The notes: generated by a model not told the origin, from the letters alone. A stretch of 64,000 nt of DNA from Cardiocondyla obscurior (GCF_019399895.1 NC_091874.1:2172501-2236500); one strand, 5' to 3'; positions 23,071 through 36,535 are shown, counted from the stretch's first letter. Program-made: numbers and translations.

Positions 23071-26000
23071 TCAAATGAGCAGGCAGAGCTTGTTGCGATT
23101 CTTTCTCTCCGGCAGCAATGCCTTCGACTTGCCTGCGTCCTCCGAGCTGCTTCTAGCGTAGAGAGACCTGCTGATGCGATGCCGCATCCCCTTGCCCAGC
23201 GTGCGCCCGCCTTTCCTTAGCGAGGCGAATCTACCAAGCGACGATCTGTCCGGCATTTGTTCCTTCTTGTCGGCGTGGGCGCAGTTGAGGGTCGTGACCG
23301 TAAACTCGATGTCTTTAGGCTCGTAAGAAACGAATTCTTCCACCGGTTCTTCGATCGTGTCGCGATCGATCCACGTCAGTCCCATTTCGACTTTCTCCGC
23401 CAAGTCTTGCCAGTGCTTTCGGTTCTCCGTAGTGCCCTCGTAGAGAGGCATTATCCACGGGAAGGTTTCCGAGAGGACCTTGTAGAGCGGCAGGCAGATC
23501 ACGTCGATGAAGCCGACCTGCATCTGCGGCAGTTCGTCCCGCCTCTCGCGATCCATCATCGCCACTGGCTGTTGGTTCAGCTGAAGACGTTCCAGGTCGC
23601 CTTGGTCGAAGAACTCGTCGGCTACCAGCTTCGCAACGCGATGCTGCACGTCCCAGGGCTTCGCTATCGCGCTTACGTCGCACGCTGTCATCATCATACC
23701 GCATAGCACTGCGAAAAAAAAAAGAGAAAAACAAAATTAATTACTCGTTCCGTAGTTCGAGCTCGGCGTTATGAAAAATTATCGAAGAATTACATTCTTT
23801 TTTTTCCTCGCTTTGCCAGTCGAACTCGCCCTCGTCGATTACCTCCATGAAGCGGTTTCTTTTCTTGAAATACATTGCCAAGTCGGTCGACAGAATCGCG
23901 CTCTCCACAACCTTCATCACGCGCCTGTAGTCCTCCATCGATAGGTTCTGGAAAATGTTGTTGCTGTCGGAATTCAATATCATGACGCATTGATCGAAGT
24001 GATGATGTTCCATCGTGCTGGTCGAGTAAAGTATCGCCAGCGGCGATTCCGTCTTGGTCTGGAACGCGTTGTTGGTGCCGCGGTGGTCCAGATCGTGACA
24101 GAGGCAGGCTACTAAGAGCCCGAGGATCTCCAGATCGGTCATGAACTGTTCCATCTTGCCGGTCTTCAGCATCGCGAACATCGTTTGCGCGACGTTCAGC
24201 GCATGTCGCCAGTTGTGGTACTTGACTGGTCTGGGAGGAGCAATTAAATCGCGAGTTTAATATTGTTAGATTCGTCGTGGAGTAAAATTAATAAAAAATA
24301 TCGTAATGTCCACCTGTAGTTCTTCTTCACGCTGAGGATCCATCTGCATAAGACGTCGTACGGTATGTGGAATTTCTGTATGAGGTCGCACTGCTTGAAC
24401 ATCCGGATGGTAGCGCGGCACGTGTCGTCATCGGTGAGATCGAAGTCGATGAACGTGAAGCTGTAAAGATTGTACGTTTCCGCAGACGGTATGTGGTCGG
24501 AGACGAGCCGCAAGGCATCCTCGTTGTTGGCGGTCGCGTGATAGCTCAGGCATTCGAGGGCCACTTTCTGCTTCGCCATCAGTTTGCACGCAGATTCGTA
24601 CATCTGCGTGTTGTGAATGCCGAGGCCGCAGAAAATAGCGAACGCCTCGAATATCGACACGTCCGAGTCGGTAAAAGATGTGCCATTGTCCTGTAAGAAA
24701 TTCGTTTTGCAATTAACAAACGTGATCTTAATAATTTCGTGCCGCGATTATAGAGAAAAAATTATTTTATTTTATATAGTTACAGGAATATATATATATA
24801 TATATATTTTTTTTTTTTTATTACGACGCAGGTTAGATTATCTTTTTTTATTGTTACGCGATAAATTTTATTACAACACAGTAGCATTGCTTGGCACACA
24901 ATCTATTCTCAAGCAACGTATAGTTAAAAAAATCAATAGCGTAAAAGTCGCATGGTATATTCTACACACATGCGGATTATTAACGGATTATTAGCGACTG
25001 AATGCAAGGTATATCTAAATGCAAATGCGACGTATCAATAACAGATTAGCAATAAATAATGCAGCATTCTTGCGGATTACTGCGGATTACGATTAAAAAA
25101 TTGAAAATGAGATTTTATCGGTTCGAACCTTGTTGATCAATTGAGCAACTCCGATGACGGTTCTTTGCCCGTTGACGATCGGCATGCACAGGATACTTCT
25201 GATGGGCTCCCTACCGCTCTCCATCACACCTTTTTTTAGCCACGTGGCCACGTCGCCGATGTTGAGAATTTGACCCGTCGCGGCGACGTACCTCGCAATT
25301 TGACCCAGGGAACTCGACAGATTATTGTTGCTTGGTCGGTAGACCCGTGCCTCCTGCGTTTCGTTTTCCATTTCGAACACCATGGTGAACTTGCTGCCTT
25401 CGTTCGCCGCCTGAAAGACGCAGACGAGTTTGAGTATCGTTTGAAAATCGTAGAGCAAAGGGGCTAGCTAGAAAAATTTCGTAGAGTTTCAATGCGTCGA
25501 TTAGTATTTACAGAAATTTTACAGTAAAGAAATGCACGTTCGCTTCGTCGAGTAGCTGAAAAATCGCATGCTTTCGTACATTTACGTATATTCGGTTTAT
25601 GAAACCGGGGCCACTTACGTGCTGTTGAATAATGTCCTCCATGTCGATGTTATTGCTCTGAGCCGCCAGGAAAGAGAAAAAGATCATCAGATATACAATT
25701 TCGAGTAACACGTTGCGGTGTCACTCACCTCTCTCCTCGACAACGGCTGCCTGCTCTCTTGCACCGACTTCCCGGGCCGCTCGACGATTTTCTCGAGATG
25801 CCCCTAGAACGAGATCCGGCGTTTCGTGTCGTGTCATTAAAACGTCACTCGGGCTAATTAGTTAACGGGTCTAATTTTCAATTAATTAATTAATTTCGGT
25901 AAACCATCAGTTCGTCTCGCAGGTAATATTATAAATTCTTCGAAAATATTTTCTACATTTTCCGCGACTTTATTACGCGAAGTTCAAGTATTTGCGTTGA

Positions 26001-28655
26001 TAATAAATCATACAAAAGTTAAAGGTCTCGCGATATGGAAGATACACTCACTGCCTCGCCGCAGTCCAGGTCCAGCAGGTAAACGGCGCATCTCTCGCAC
26101 TTGAGCAGTTCCTTCGCCTCGGTCATGATCTTTGTGACGAGGCATTCGAGGTTGTTCTGCTCCTCGAATATGTTCCGCGCGAGATTGAGGAGTATCTGAT
26201 TGCGCCGGTATTCTTGCACGGACAGCTCGAACAGCTGCGCGTTCTGTATCCCGATGCCGCAGAATGTGAGGTATCTGCGATAATCGATGCCGTCGTAAAA
26301 TTAGACGCGCGATCGTATTAATAAACCCATCGATCGCGCGCGGCGCCGATTATAATTGCGCGTAACACGGCAATCACGCAGTCTTGTAACCGGCCTTGCG
26401 CCATTATGCAATCAATTAATGTAAGTACACCCTAACGCCCGGGCAAGCGTCACCCAACCATTACGCGCAATTACGTCGGGCTATAAATTTTCGGAACGCA
26501 CCCTGCGCAATTTTCCCGTACCTCTGAAACACCTCGACGTCTCTGTCCGTGAACTCGTTGCTGCCGTTCGTCTTGTTGATTATCTGGGCGACCCCGATGA
26601 CGTCGCCCTCGTAATTGCAAATCGGCATCGACAGGATCAGAGTCGTCTTGTATCCGGTCCGCATGTCGATGGCGCTGTTGAATCTCGGATCCTAAACGTT
26701 AAATACGGAAATAATTATCATTATTTTCTCGACGATTAATTACAGTTAGTTATAGAGAGTTGTAATAATTTCTTTGTCGTTGCGACGTTACTGCGAGATC
26801 GAATGGAAGTTTCAGTTAATCATATCGATTTAATTTTTGAGAAACATAAGCCGAAACCTTATAGGCGTCCTTGATATTGATGATTTCTTTAGTTTGCGCC
26901 ACGTAACCGGCGATACCGACTCCGAACGGTATTCTGATTTCCTCGTTTTTAGCCCGCTGAACGGCTTCCTCCAGCTCGGTTTCCTGCGTGACGTCGAATA
27001 GCTTTGCCACCAGGTATCGATCTTCCAAGGGTCCCTTCGCCAAGAACAAGCTGCCGCGATCGGCGTGGGTGAGTAGGCCAACGTTCACCAGGATCTTGTG
27101 GCAGAGGACGTTGATGTCCAACTCGTTCGCCACGTCCCGTATCAGCTCCATAAACAGGTCGCTCTCGTCAAGTCTACCGAGCTCTTCGCGACGATCCATC
27201 AGCGTGCTATAAGTTCTGAAAGATTTAGTACTCGTGCTAGCAAAATACGAAGCAAGTTCGGCTTGACATTTAATAAGTTCGTTTTAGATTAATTAATTCG
27301 TTTTAGATTAATTAATATTAATCGATCAATTGAGATTTAATCGCGGTTGCGTTTTGACTACGTTGAGGTACGTCGCGGGGCTGCTTCGTCATCGTTATTA
27401 CCTGTTAGGGCTCCTGCTGCGCTTCGCGGGCGAACTCGAGGCCAGCCAGGTCTGGAAGAGATCGGACGTGACGCTGTTGCGCTTGCTTCGGTTGAGCAGG
27501 TTCTCTTCCTGGTGCACGCCCGGCGCGCTCGGAGCTATCGTTTGTACCACACACGTGTTTTGTAATCTCTGCCGAAGCTGGAGACTCGCTTTCTCCCGCA
27601 ACCACGTTTCGGCAAGGGTAGGATGAGCCTCTAGATATCTACGTAATAAAAAAATAGATTATCGGATTCTACAAATGCTCGTCATTATTCGAGAATATTA
27701 ATTGAATGTTCAAATACCTGCCGACTCTGTCCATAGTGAGGCTGTCGTCCTCGTCGTATTCGTGTATAATGTCCTGGCAGCTGACTCTCTTGCCTCTGCA
27801 GAGCCTAGCGATCTCGATCTCTTTCACGTCAGTCTTTGTGCTTGTACTTAGGTGTACTTTTGATTCTGGTCGCGAGGACGTTTTCAATTTTTCGGGACTG
27901 TCGTCGGCGGAACCGACAATTTCCGATTGCTCGAGATTGGACGAGCGTACTAAGGGACAGTCGTCCTTCTCCGGTGTCATCTCGGACACCGGCTTCGCGG
28001 AGATCTTCATCGTTTCGAAGTTCTCGAGGTTGTTGTTGTGATTCGCCTGCGAAAAGTATCGCAAGTCAAAGGGATCGTATTTCGTTTCGACAGAACTCCG
28101 TCGTTTTCACTATCTCCGATACTACGTCGCTTTGAGTGGAGGAAAGGAAAACAAATTGTGAGAGCGAAAAGAAAAATAAGTCTCGGTAAACCGAATACAC
28201 TTTGCCAAAAGAACAATCTTTGAAACGTATGTCATGTCAATAATATTACATTTTCTCAAATTGTCTGAATAATTATTATCGTTTCTGTGGGCGTAATTTT
28301 TAGAATACACTGCGAATTAGAATTTTTTCTTTTTATTTTTTTATTCTTTTTAGAAGTTTGCTAAAACGTAAAGAACAATCGTGGATAAATGCGCGATATT
28401 AATTTAAATCACTAGATTACTTTAATATATATAAAAACTTACGGTACTAAAATTTCTTATTTTCTTTTTACGTTAATTTTGAATAACTTTAAAATGATTA
28501 ATATCCAGGTCGTGAAATGTCTTTGATTTGCTTAACTATCGCAATATATCGCAACCGTACGGTTATAACGACAAAAGCATTAATGCAAACTGTTTAATTA
28601 CTTCCGTGTCGACGGCCTCCGACAACTCATCATCCACTTCGTCTTCTGCTTCCAT
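23071..28655 (-). CDS. Pde6: Pde6-type cGMP phosphodiesterase, dual GAF, C-terminal CAAX
   Basis: Twelve minus-strand exons: 28655-28602, 28046-27718, 27638-27402, 27215-26858, 26691-26522, 26274-26052, about 25803-25730, 25657-25619, 25410-25129, 24690-24314, 24230-23794, 23708-23071. About 1072 codons. Order: acidic N-terminus (MEAEDEVDDELSEAVDTE), YLEAHPTLAETWLREKASL (the N-terminal motif of the PDE5/6/11 group), GAF-A (about residues 220-385), GAF-B (about 400-610), then the HD catalytic domain (about 690-960) with HNWRHALNV and the metal-binding CHDLDHRGTNNAF. It would hydrolyse cGMP. The end, KNRNKLCLLI, is a CAAX box preceded by basic residues, predicting prenylation and membrane attachment as in Drosophila Pde6. 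Junction phases agree throughout; the edges of the seventh exon are uncertain by a base. The ATG is the first in frame upstream of a phase-0 donor. Confidence 0.93.
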
Positions 28656-30680
28656 ATCACCTTGAGCTTAATGTAACGTGCATCGAGCGCAATAGAAGTG
28701 TTCAGTTATGCGACGAAAGCCATGCGAATAAGAGGAGGGCTTCATATTCCGTCGGTTTTTCGCTTCCCGGTGTTTACGCACGTCTTCGTAAGGCCCGAAA
28801 ATACGAATCTGAAAAACATTTTACGGGTTCTTCGTGACGCGAAAATGCCTTGCTCTCGTCAATTTATCCTTACGCTCTATCGGCGATTGCCAAACTATTG
28901 GCCATCGGCTTACGTCTCGCCAGCTCGCAAAAATAATTCATCAAGGAAACGCTAATTAAACTTGAATAAATTAATTAAACGAGCGGGCTCGTTTAATCTC
29001 TCGTTCCGTCGGACACGTCGATAGAAGCCCGACGGAATTGTTGTTGCGGCGCCGCCTTATTTATAAATAAGCGCTCTTCAATAATTCGTATCGACTCCAC
29101 CACCTGTAAATACGTACACCTGCAATATGTACAACTTTTTATTCCGCCGCCTCTCCGCAAACGCGACTCGTGCTGACGTAATTTACGACTTTCTCGGCCG
29201 TCATTCTCGGAATAATCGGGGAGGATCTCGTGTGACTTACGGGCGCGCTTTAAAATTTTATCATCCGATCTAGATGCCCGGGGCGGTTATCTGCGAATGT
29301 CAAGGCTCGGCAGCGAAGCCCATGAATTTTATATTCCGCCGATATGAGTGGCCCGCGTAACTCGCGTATGCCTACGTTTCCTCTTCAGCTAGTTCTTTTC
29401 GCGCGGGGGCCTCCCTCCCTCCCTCCCCCTGCCGCCCTTTCGTTCCCTCTCCTCGTCGAAGGGTCGAAGGCAACGACCCACCGGGGAAATCCACGTCTAA
29501 TCACTGAATTATGAAATTACGCAATTCAATATTCATGAAGAAGGCCGCCCGGCCGCCGCCGGCGTCTGCAATTCTCAACGAGAATAACCCGCTTCGCATT
29601 AAGTCCCTTGTTAATACGTTTCCTGTCGATGATTATCCCCGCGCGCGCTTTCCCCCCCTCCTCCTCCTCCTCCTTCGTTCTTATAACTCTGACATTTTAT
29701 CCGCTAAATTGGAATAGAGACCGCGGATAATTGGAACGTCATGATTATTGAAGCGACGCGAGCGGACGCGGGCTCGGCGATCAGCTTTTGCAAATTCTCC
29801 GTTGTACTGAAATCGCGGGGTGGATTATTTTTACCGCCGGGGCATCGTGGCGCATGTAATTTCGACCGCAAGTAAATTTATTTATAGTTTTTTTTTTTTT
29901 TATTCGCGGAAAATTATTATGCCTGAAAACATTCGAGCGAAAGTATCAGCTTACTGCGCTTTTTAACGTGGCCTTTCAGATCCGTGCATTTTCTATCGCA
30001 TTCATTTGCATTTTTTAAATTTATATATAACCCCGTAAAAGTCTTTTAATATAATTCACAGACCGCGACGACGTTGCCGAGAGTAAGAAAGTTTGCGAAG
30101 GTTAATAAAGCTATGCTGCATCTTTTTTCTTTTTTTTTTCTCCTTTAATTCTTGCGTGTCATAAAGCTTCGTCGTAATATTTACTCCTACTTTTGATTTA
30201 TTCGAGCTCGTTAATACAAATTACGATCGTATTTAGAGAGATTTCGAAGGAGATCTCGATGTAATTACTCTTTCGCTCAGGTTTTTTTTTTTCCGAAAGA
30301 CGCGAGGATACCTGTATCTTTCGCATTACGTAATTATAGAATTCGCGACTTATAATTATCGAAGACGGGGCCTATAATTAATTACCTACGTAAGGGATCT
30401 AAAAGTCGAGAGCTCGCGAGGCTAAAGATCCTCTCGGCTGTGCCGTTTTCTCGGCGCACGAGTGCTGGCGCTTATAATAGCTGGATGCACGAAGACGTGC
30501 TCGGGTATATGCCACGGCGTATATATATATATATCTACATAAACCCGCCGTAAACATAGCCACCTGCATTGCTCACCTGCAGCGAACCATTCGCGAGGAA
30601 TGTCCCGTAAGTGTAGCGTAGCCGCGTGTCCGGCCCGAAATAGCCATCACTCCAGCGAAATGTCATTCGCGATTTCCTGC
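28656..30680. other. Upstream of Pde6, no gene seen
   Basis: Mixed AT-rich and pyrimidine-rich DNA. It probably includes the Pde6 promoter and 5' UTR just right of 28655. Short C/T-rich runs occur near 29400-29450 and 29650-29680. No exon is supported. Confidence 0.4.
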
Positions 30681-32540
30681 GGCACGTGAACGCACGGCTT
30701 CGCGCACAATCGAGTCCTTCGTGGACGACCACGTCGAACGCGCGTCATTTCAACCGATCGCAACGTTCCCCGACGTCGTCTCCGTCGCGCGCCGTAATCG
30801 CATTCTCCCTTTCGTTTCACCCGCGACTTCCGCGCGGAAAAAAAAAAAATAAACGCCGCGTCACCCCCTACCTACCGTCGCGCCGATATCTCGTCTTCGA
30901 TTCGGGCATGACAAGGATAAGCTCGATCCACCGGGTTCTCGCTGATCACCCCGAAGACGCGCCGCGAGGACTCAGCCGCGATCGGCCGGACGGTACCGAT
31001 TGCTCGTCGAAAAGCGCGGCCGTTGCGCGATCACGCAGACGCATCTCGCGTATTTGTTTTTTTTTCCTTTTTTTTCTTTTGTTTTTTTTGTTTTTTTTTT
31101 TCTTTCACGTTCAAGTTCGTCGCCGTTCGATATATCCGTCGTTATCATCTGCCAGGCCGCCGCATCACTTGGCCTTTTCCGCCTCGAGGCTGGAAGTAGC
31201 TTGAGCTTCGCCTCCGTCGAAGTTGAACTCAACCACGACTTCCCCGAGGTTTCCTTCTTCAACTATTCTCCTGGTTCATAGATTCCTTTTTTTTTTGTTT
31301 TTTGTGTGTTGATTTATGTGGAGAACGCGTGTTGATGGGTGCTATTTAGCGACGGACCCGTCGCAAACAACGTGAGCTTTAGATGGCGAGATCTTCAGCC
31401 TCCTCCGAAGGCGAGATCATCGCCTTCTTCGTACGCGGTTTCGATCGTTCCTCGCGTCGTCGCCTGGAAGAAGTTCGGGCTCCTCTCGCGAGCTAGTTAT
31501 TGGCAAGTTCTTCAGCCTCACGCGGGCAAGATCAGCGCGCAACCTACGGACACGCGATCTCGAAGCCGCATCGACCGGCACGTCCTCGCGAGCTCCTCTT
31601 TCTCGTCCTCATCCTTTCGCCGGCATGATCGTCGTGCTAAAGGGACGGTGCCGCTGAACCTTGCCAATCGGCGTGCGTTTAGTAGCAGCGATCTGGTTTT
31701 AGATGAAGCTGATCCGGTAGCTTGTCACTCATCTCCGCGGCGCTATCCTCCGAAGAATCACTCGGTCCCGCCAGTGTCATATCTCGTGGCCAGCTCGCTT
31801 TTCGCGGCTTTCGCTCGCACGCGGTGCCCCGGTTTTCGTTCCGGTCTCGGGGATCGACGGGGGGGAATCTCGCGTGCCCGGGACGATCGCTGGACCGGTG
31901 ATCGCGTAGCACGGGCGCGTTTACGCGCCGGGACGCGGCGGCTGATAACGACGCTGACGCTACGAACCGGCCGAAAGCTCCGAGCTTACTGAAGTCTCCC
32001 CCTCGGGTCAGGCGGGCGCTCGAGGAGAGCGGCGCGGAGCGGAGCTCGGCTGGTTACGCGTCTCCGAGCCTCCCACGGCTGGCTCCTCCGCTCCGCGCGT
32101 GTCTCGTACGCGCGGCTATCGTCTCAGGGTGCCGCTATCTAAAACGCACTTTTCCGAAAGGCCGCCCGCCTCTCTTCGGTACGTACGAGTTCGACTGGCG
32201 CACGATAAGCATCGTTCTCTCGCGAGAACTATTCCGCGGGCATCGGTACCTCGCGCCTGTGTGCGCGGCGAGACTCGCGGGCGCTTATCATCTTCGTAAG
32301 GTAGCCGCGCTCGGTGTGCGCGTGTGCGCGGGCTTACACGGATGCTTATCGTCCGGGATGGTGTGGGCAAAGGGGCCGCCGTGTGAGGCGGCGTGCTGGT
32401 GTACGTGCTCTCTGCACGTATACGTGGGTGCGCACGTGCGGCAGGGATGCCGAGGAGACGTCTTCTCTCTCTCGCGCGCGCCTCTCGCCGTGCTCCGGGG
32501 AAGATCGATAGCGGCCGGCGGAGAGAGAGTGTCCCGGACC

Positions 32541-32594
32541 GCAGGCAGGCAGGCGGGTAGATGGGCAGGCAGGCAGGCAGGCAGGCAGGCAGGC
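32541..32594 (+). repeat. GGCA tetranucleotide microsatellite
   Basis: A run of CAGG/GGCA units, interrupted once by GGGTAGATGG, with about ten perfect units in total. Confidence 0.9.
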
Positions 32595-32844
32595 GAACAG
32601 ACAGCATCCCCTGTCCGCGAGATTTTCGGCATCGAAATTTCACGAGCGCCGGCCGGCGTCGATATCCGATGACGATGCCGCGCTCGATCGATCGACCCCC
32701 GCTCGTCGCGCCCTATTCCTTCGCACGCGTTTTGCGGCGGCTAACGAGCTCAGCGGCACCATTAATCGAACACCTGTGCCTAATGCGTTTCGAGAGATTT
32801 AACTATCGGCGTCGTTATCAGCGCGAGGCCGTCGCACGGGCGCG

Positions 32845-32960
32845 CGGCGCCGCGACGCCGAATTTTCGACCCTCCGATCGCGCCGCCACGACGCCGAATT
32901 TCCAACCCTTCAACCGCGACGCCACGACGCCGAACTTTCCAGCCCTTCAGGCCCTTCGCT
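32845..32960 (+). repeat. 36-bp minisatellite, three units
   Basis: Units begin at ACGCCGAA at 32855, 32891 and 32927, exactly 36 bp apart. In the open plus frame each encodes a 12-residue unit of the type ATTPNFQPFNRD. Confidence 0.8.
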
Positions 32961-33120
32961 CGCGAGATCCTCGCGAGCTCTTTAGCTTCGCGCGACATTA
33001 TAAAGGGAAAGCCGCCGCGCGACGTGTCTATCGTTATCCGGGTGTCGAAATAAATGAGATTACTTTTTCCCCACGTGTGTGGCCTTTGATATTCGATATA
33101 ATTGAGATATCAACTGCGTG

Positions 33121-36100
33121 AAAGCAGAAAGAGGAGTGGAGACAAGAGCGAATGGGGAAGAGGGAGGCTGACAGCGCTTAAGGGTTTAATCCATCGTTCT
33201 CTAACATAATGAGGAACGATCCTGCCGGTGATTCTTCTTTTTTACACGCGAAGGGCGTCAATTTTATCGCTCTCGCGCGGATAAATATCAAGCAGCGGAT
33301 TTCTAATTTGTAAGCTGCCGCCGCGACTCCGGCGTTTGAAATAATTTCGCGAAATGGCCTTTCCTTTGTGATTTTAATTCATTTCGAGTATCATAATAGG
33401 GTAAGCGGTATGTTCTCTCGCAAACAAGACTCGCGCTGGCTAACGAGGGGCCACGTCTTCTTCGCTCTCGGTGCCGCTTAATCACTCGGTGTTGTGCATA
33501 AGCTCTTATCAATGCTAATTAGCGAGCGCTTTCGTGCTACCGTTCCTCGGTTTGTTATGCAACGTGCACACGTGCGCACACGCGGCTTTGACGTGCGTCC
33601 ATTACGCGGAAATCGGATTACACTCGTGTCCACGCACACAATGTGACGCGCAGTTTTCTAAAATCTCCAAAATTTCAATCGTCGCTTTTCTCCCCTCCTC
33701 CGTCTCCCTTATGCTTCAATTTGAATCGAGATCAGCACGATACTTTAACTTCTGAGAAGGTACACTTTGATACTTGAACTTTAAATTAATTTTCCATGAA
33801 ATCGAGGATAGATGAGACGCTTAATCTTCACGAAAATCAATAAAGTTTTCGATGTTAAATATTTATACGTTTTAAATATTGTATCTGGATAATTGTATAG
33901 TTTAACTCTTATCGAACTTTAGCCGAAGCGTTATCGATTGGGTGGGTCAAGGCACTATCGATAGATCGTAAGAAATCTGTTTATTAAGAAAAAAATTAAT
34001 TAATTAATTAATTAATAAAACATGCACGTTTAGGAATTAGGAATGCTTTGTATATTCAGGTGTCACGTTTCGATCTTAAAATTCTTTGTTCTCTGTGTGT
34101 TAATATATACTGAGAACATGTGTTCTTTCTCGAAGTCGTCTTGAATATTTGAAGATTGTACGGCTGAAGTGATGCTTGTTTGGTACCGTTATTATTGCAA
34201 CTAATATAATTATTATCTACTTAGTTTACAGTTTTATTTCCTCGTTCGACAGAAATATCACATTGCTTATTTTCGACAGCAGATTGATTGAACGGTAATT
34301 AGTATTTCATGGGCTTCCGCCCGTGCAATTTCGCCTGCGGATATAAATTGGGGTATTTACGTGTTAAGAAATTAGATTACGCATCTCGGGGACCTTCATT
34401 TTTGGGGGATTTGCTTTAATCGGCAATTAGCCATTCCGATTTAGAGCGGATAACAGGCGAAACGCCCGCGGTCATTTAGCCAAGTTGTCTCACGGTTCTG
34501 TTTCTTCGTTTGTGTTTTTTCTCTTCTCGTCTCGTTATCTGGCTCGAGGCTTGTCCGCTAATTCTGACGGAGATTAACGCGATGGGAGTGAATTGTGCTC
34601 CTTGCCGTGTCGCAGGAACAAATCGCGCGTTTAGTAGCGCGTTTCTTTATGAGAGACCTCCGCGAGGTCTCATCTTTATTTGCAAAGTGAGTATTTTTTT
34701 TTTTTTTTTTTTAATAGATTTGAACACTTTTGTAAAAACGTTTCGCTTTCGTTTTGGTAGATATAGAGAGCATTTTGTGTCCTTTTTACCTATCTTTTCC
34801 CCGACAATGTTGAGATATGCGGGGGATTAAGGTAATTTGAAATCCCGGGATCTGCTTCGATTTTCACGTATCGGGCAGTCGAGCTTTGCGAGGCGTACGA
34901 TAAAATAAATGCGACACAGTCGATTGGACAGATTGCCAAGGACCCCGATATCGCCGCGGACGGTATCCCGTTTCGTTGGATTTCGGCCAGGGTTACGGAT
35001 TTGAAAATGGGATAACGGGAGGTTGGGAAGGGCGAAGGGAAGAGAAAGTATCGAGGGAGTCATCGGGACTTGACGGGCGGGTGAGTCATTAGCGATGACG
35101 AGAGCAATCGGAATTCGCGTTGGCTGGCTTCAATCAGACCTTCTCGATAATGTTTCGTCGGGATTTTTCATGCATGCCGGCTGCCGATGTCTACCTCGCC
35201 GTGGCATGTAATAGTTAAGAATTCGGCCGGAATTGGCGTATAAAGGTGGAAAAACCGGCCAGAATTGGGGCAGTGCGAGCGACTAGTGCGGATGTTTAAA
35301 AGATGAAAAGGTTTCTTCGCTTAAGAGAAGAGTAATAAAGATATCATAAAGGTCAAACGCGCGACACGTGCTAAGAATGGAGACACTTCGAGAGGACGCA
35401 TGAAAATCGCGCTTTTTAATACAACACAGTGCTTTTAATTAGACAATACGAACACGTAAATTTTGCGTTCAAAATTTACATAAATTTTAATACACACTGA
35501 CACATATAAAAATTTTTTTAAATTAAAATTTTAACTTTTTATTATTTTATTTTTATTATTTTTACTTTTTTTTTATTTTAATTTTAAATTTAAGTTTTAA
35601 AAAAGCCACACAAACGCAGAAGAAACTTTTCCGCGAAAGGCAAATTATTTCATAATGGTCCCGCGATATATGCGGGCTTAAAAAATTCACAGAAGGAGCT
35701 CTCATTTCGTCGTCATCTCCGTCTCCCGTTTACCGCGATCGTTATTGCTTCGCGCATCTCATATATTTACCTTATCGCGTTATCGTTGCTCCTAAGCTTC
35801 GCGTCATCAAACCAGGCCATCAACGTCTCGCCGCGCAGTCGAAAATCACTGGACCATCTTGTTCCTCCGTGAAATATACACGCGAGCCTCTTTCGCCCAT
35901 TCAGCCGTCGACTTTTTTTCTCTGCCGTCGTTTGCGTTTTATCATGACTCCCTTTGCCAGCTAACGACGCGGCCGTGGGCTTTTATGCAACAAACTTTGC
36001 GCAGCACGTTTTATTTCGTGCGGAATTAAAGTCGCGCGGGCTCCACACACATATCGATTTCCTATTTATAGGATATAATTTAACCAGCTTTAATTATTGA

Positions 36101-36244
36101 CTCGCTGCGGAGTATTGAACAGAATTGACCTCTTCAGCTAATTAAAGACGTATGCGAAATGACGGGGAAGGAAAAACGGTCGCATGCTTCTTGGGAACTG
36201 CGGAATTAAATGAGTCGATAAATAAAATAATCGCTTTGCCAATT
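33121..36244. other. Gene-free stretch
   Basis: No exon supported. It contains a TTAA/ATTA microsatellite (33994-34017), poly-T runs (about 34688-34712) and an A/T-only patch near 35510-35600. Composition fluctuates, as is usual for hymenopteran intergenic DNA or long introns. Confidence 0.45.
33994..34017. repeat. ATTA tetranucleotide microsatellite
   Basis: A perfect run of about six TTAA-type units within an AT-rich region. Confidence 0.8.
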
Positions 36245-36535
36245 ATTTAAAAAAAAACTTTTACCTTTTTTTTGTTTTATTAATCTTATTAACGAATATA
36301 TTAATATACATGTCTACATTAATATTTTCTTTTTATGTTACAGTCACCGGCAGAACCTTACAACTCCGCTGAAGTCCATGCAAATTGGTAAGTTGCATAA
36401 TTCTTTTTTGCGTAGTTTATAATCGAGTCTCTTGAACCGATAAAACGTCGTCGACCGTAGATTACTCAATAATAATCACGCGCGCGAATTAGGGGACTTT
36501 TAAAAAATAGCGCACGCTAAGCGTGAGCATGATTT
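36245..36535 (+). repeat. Dispersed repeat, copy 2, with exon-like core flanked by splice sites
   Basis: A T-rich lead-in ends TTTTATGTTACAG, then a 44-nt core (36344-36387) beginning TCACCGGCAGAAC, then GTAAGTTGCAT, and after an extra segment of about 70 bp the tail TTTTAAAAAATAGCGC. It matches copy 1 at 8705-8930 (opposite strand) through core and flanks. The core is one base longer than in copy 1, so any shared reading frame is not kept. Confidence 0.65.

Larger units (their letters stand above)
30680..33120. other. GC- and CpG-rich block without a convincing gene
   Basis: High CpG and long open frames on both strands, rich in Arg, Ser and Pro, which is what GC-rich noncoding DNA gives. 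Around 31385-31550 a phrase of the type GCGAGATCTTCAGCCTC recurs imperfectly. This could be promoter and 5' UTR of a gene whose coding exons lie elsewhere, but I see no reliable start or domain. Confidence 0.4.

Noticed and set aside
28047..28064. Apparent start of a Pde6 exon reading Met-Arg-Tyr-Phe-Ser
   Set aside because: The first codon is TTG, not ATG, and the sequence TTTTCGCAG just inside it is a splice acceptor that joins in phase to the upstream ATG exon at 28655-28602.
30535..30732. Minus-strand 65-codon frame ending AGGYVYGGFM
   Set aside because: Short and isolated, with no splice sites that extend it.
31339..31992. Open reading frame of 217 codons, plus strand, rich in Arg and Ser
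   Set aside because: It lies in GC-rich DNA where stop codons are rare, shows no domain or splice partner, and similar frames exist on the other strand.
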